Shown here: one piece after another, positions 44,066 to 45,371 of the stretch | How the letters are laid out: every line of letters starts with the position of its first letter | Numbering within the stretch: position 1 is the stretch's first letter | From: an uncultured Oscillospiraceae bacterium | Lineage (GTDB): Bacteria > Bacillota > Clostridia > Oscillospirales > Ruminococcaceae | Direction: 5' to 3' | Assembly: GCA_934486875.1 (NCBI GenBank) | Contig: CAKSPU010000014.1 | Coordinates: 1-45,371 of the forward strand | DNA length: 45,371 nucleotides | The notes under the pieces: generated by a model | Databases searched by the model: none | What the model saw: only the letters and a program-made list of their open reading frames with translations | What the model was told of the DNA's origin: nothing | Translations under genes and position numbers: made by a program

Positions 44066-44150
44066 GAACAAAACGCTTATTAAATTATACTACAAAATTA
44101 CGTCAAAATAAAGTACAAAAGCAAAATTTTAACAGTAAATTTACTTATTC

Positions 44151-45371
44151 TCAATTTGCTCTTCTTGCGTAATCAGGGAGGAGCTTAGGAGAAACGATGT
44201 CGGAGGAAATACCTGCGGACTTCATCTCGTCAGCGAACTTTGTTACGTGGTCAAGTGTGAGCTTGCCAACTGTAACATTCTTGTACTTAGCTGCAACGCT
44301 CTTACCTGCGTTTCTGCCGAATACGATAACGTCGAGGAGGGAGTTGCCCATAAGTCTGTTTCTGCCGTGGATACCGCCGACAGCCTCACCTGCAACATAG
44401 AGGTTCTCAATGTTGCTCATACCGTCAACAGTGATGTCGATACCGCCGTTCTGGTAGTGAAGTGTAGGATAAATAAGGATAGGTTCCTTACGGATATCAA
44501 TGCCGTACTCATAAACATTCTGAGCATAGCGGGGATTCTCTTCTCGATAGTGCCCTCACCGTTCTTGAGTTCGATCATAGGAGTATCGAGCCAGATGCCC
44601 TCGCCGTCGCCTGTGCTGATGCCCTTGTGTCTTGCCTTGCACTCTCTTATGATAGAGGAGGCGCAGATATCACGGGTCTCCAGGGGGTGCATAAATACTT
44701 CGCCGTCAACGTTAACGAGCTTAGCGCCGAGAGAACGAACCTTCTCGGTTACGAGAGCACCGAAGATCTGCTCAGGGAATGCAGCACCTGTGGGGTGGTA
44801 CTGGAGAGAATCAGCATAAAGGAGCTTTGCGCCTGCACGGTATGCAAGAACAAGTCCGTCGGCAGTAGCGCCGTAGTGGTTGGAGGTGGGGAAGCCCTGG
44901 TAGTGGAGACGACCTGCACCGCCTGTAGCGATGATAACAGTCTTAGCCTTGGCTACCATTATCTCCTTGGTCTCCATATTCATAAGAACAGCGCCGGCAG
45001 CCTTGCCCTGATCGTCAAGGATAAGCTCGATAGCAGCTGTGAAATCAACAACGGGGATCTGACGGTTGAGAACTTCGTCACGGAGGGTCTTCATAATTTC
45101 CGCACCGGAGTAGTCCTTACAAGCGTGCATTCTCTTTCTGGAGGTTCCGCCGCCGTGAGTTGTTACCATTGTTCCGTCGGGTTCCTTATCGAACTCAACG
45201 CCCAGCTCATTGAGCCACTTGATGCACTCGGGAGCATCATTAACGAGCTTTGCGACCAGCTCGTGCTTGCCCTTGAAGTGACCGCCGCCGTAAACATCAA
45301 CATAGTGGATAGCAGGCGAATCGTTGGGCTTGTCAGCAGCCTGGATTCCGCCCTCAGCCATCATTGTGTTA
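44151..45371 (-). pseudogene. Fumarate reductase/succinate dehydrogenase flavoprotein subunit, frameshifted and cut by the window edge
   Basis: The N-terminus lies beyond the right edge; the readable part opens NTMMAEGGIQAADKPNDSP, the FAD-linked region of the family. Active-site stretches THGGGTSRKRMH and QYHPTG are present. The frame breaks after GEGTIEKRIP: adding one base to the C-run of the coding strand (plus-strand GGGG at 44531-44534) restores the expected RYAQNVYEYGIDIRKEPILIYP and joins perfectly to the C-terminal part MSNIENLYVAGEAVGGIHGRNRLMGNSLLDV, which ends at 44151. A single-base deletion in a homopolymer can be a real mutation or a sequencing error; the rest is intact, favouring error. 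The protein would reduce fumarate to succinate. Confidence 0.85.

Overview
The window looks like a chromosomal segment of an anaerobic, plant-fibre-degrading Bacillota, most likely a Ruminococcus-like member of the Oscillospiraceae. The assignment rests on gene content and style: a cytoplasmic cellobiose phosphorylase, a YicI-type alpha-xylosidase, a lipid-anchored CBM-GH5 cellulase, a T-box riboswitch, a YesMN two-component pair, AGGAGG-type ribosome binding sites, near-consensus TTGACA/TATAAT promoters with 17-nt spacers, and strong TTC/AAC/AAG/CTC codon bias in the likely highly expressed genes. No tRNA, rRNA, CRISPR array or recognisable transposase was seen.

Layout. (1) 93-3226, minus: a predicted tryptophan ABC transporter operon (trpX-trpY-trpZ) behind a T-box leader whose specifier reads UGG. 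(2) 3227-10236: cellobiose phosphorylase, a 37-aa Cys-rich mini-protein, a surface protein with signal peptide and C-terminal anchor, a 160-bp palindromic element, and alpha-xylosidase with two promoters, one overlapped by a cre/LacI-type operator. (3) 10256-15454: AraC regulator plus a PLC-like protein, an MFS transporter with a leader-ORF/attenuator region, and a MATE-AraC operon. (4) 15546-19388: a 1245-aa c-di-GMP-type protein with a LacI-like sensor, GGDEF, EAL and a C-terminal beta-helix-like region. (5) 19360-24486, minus: an operon encoding a small membrane protein, a 2-hydroxyacid dehydrogenase, ProB, ProA, a membrane protein and a WalJ/YycJ-type MBL hydrolase. (6) 24550-28264, plus: GH5 lipoprotein, TrmN6-like and RsmI methyltransferases. 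(7) 28368-36576: gdhA, CwlD-type amidase, an orphan YesM/YesN pair and NfnA/NfnB. (8) 36585-38249: an AT-rich flavodoxin gene and an RluA pseudouridine synthase. (9) 38278-42590: MarR plus a heterodimeric ABC exporter with tandem palindromic operators. (10) 42631 to the right edge, minus: an AspT/SucE-family transporter and a frameshifted, edge-truncated fumarate reductase flavoprotein.

How it fits together: the GH5 lipoprotein would cut beta-glucan at the surface, and cellobiose phosphorylase and alpha-xylosidase would process imported cello- and xylogluco-oligosaccharides in the cytoplasm. NfnAB and GdhA balance NADPH and fix ammonia, ProBA draws on the glutamate, and the fumarate reductase with its AAE-family transporter would fit succinate formation and export. 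Several drug-type exporters (MFS, MATE, heterodimeric ABC) each carry their own regulatory device.
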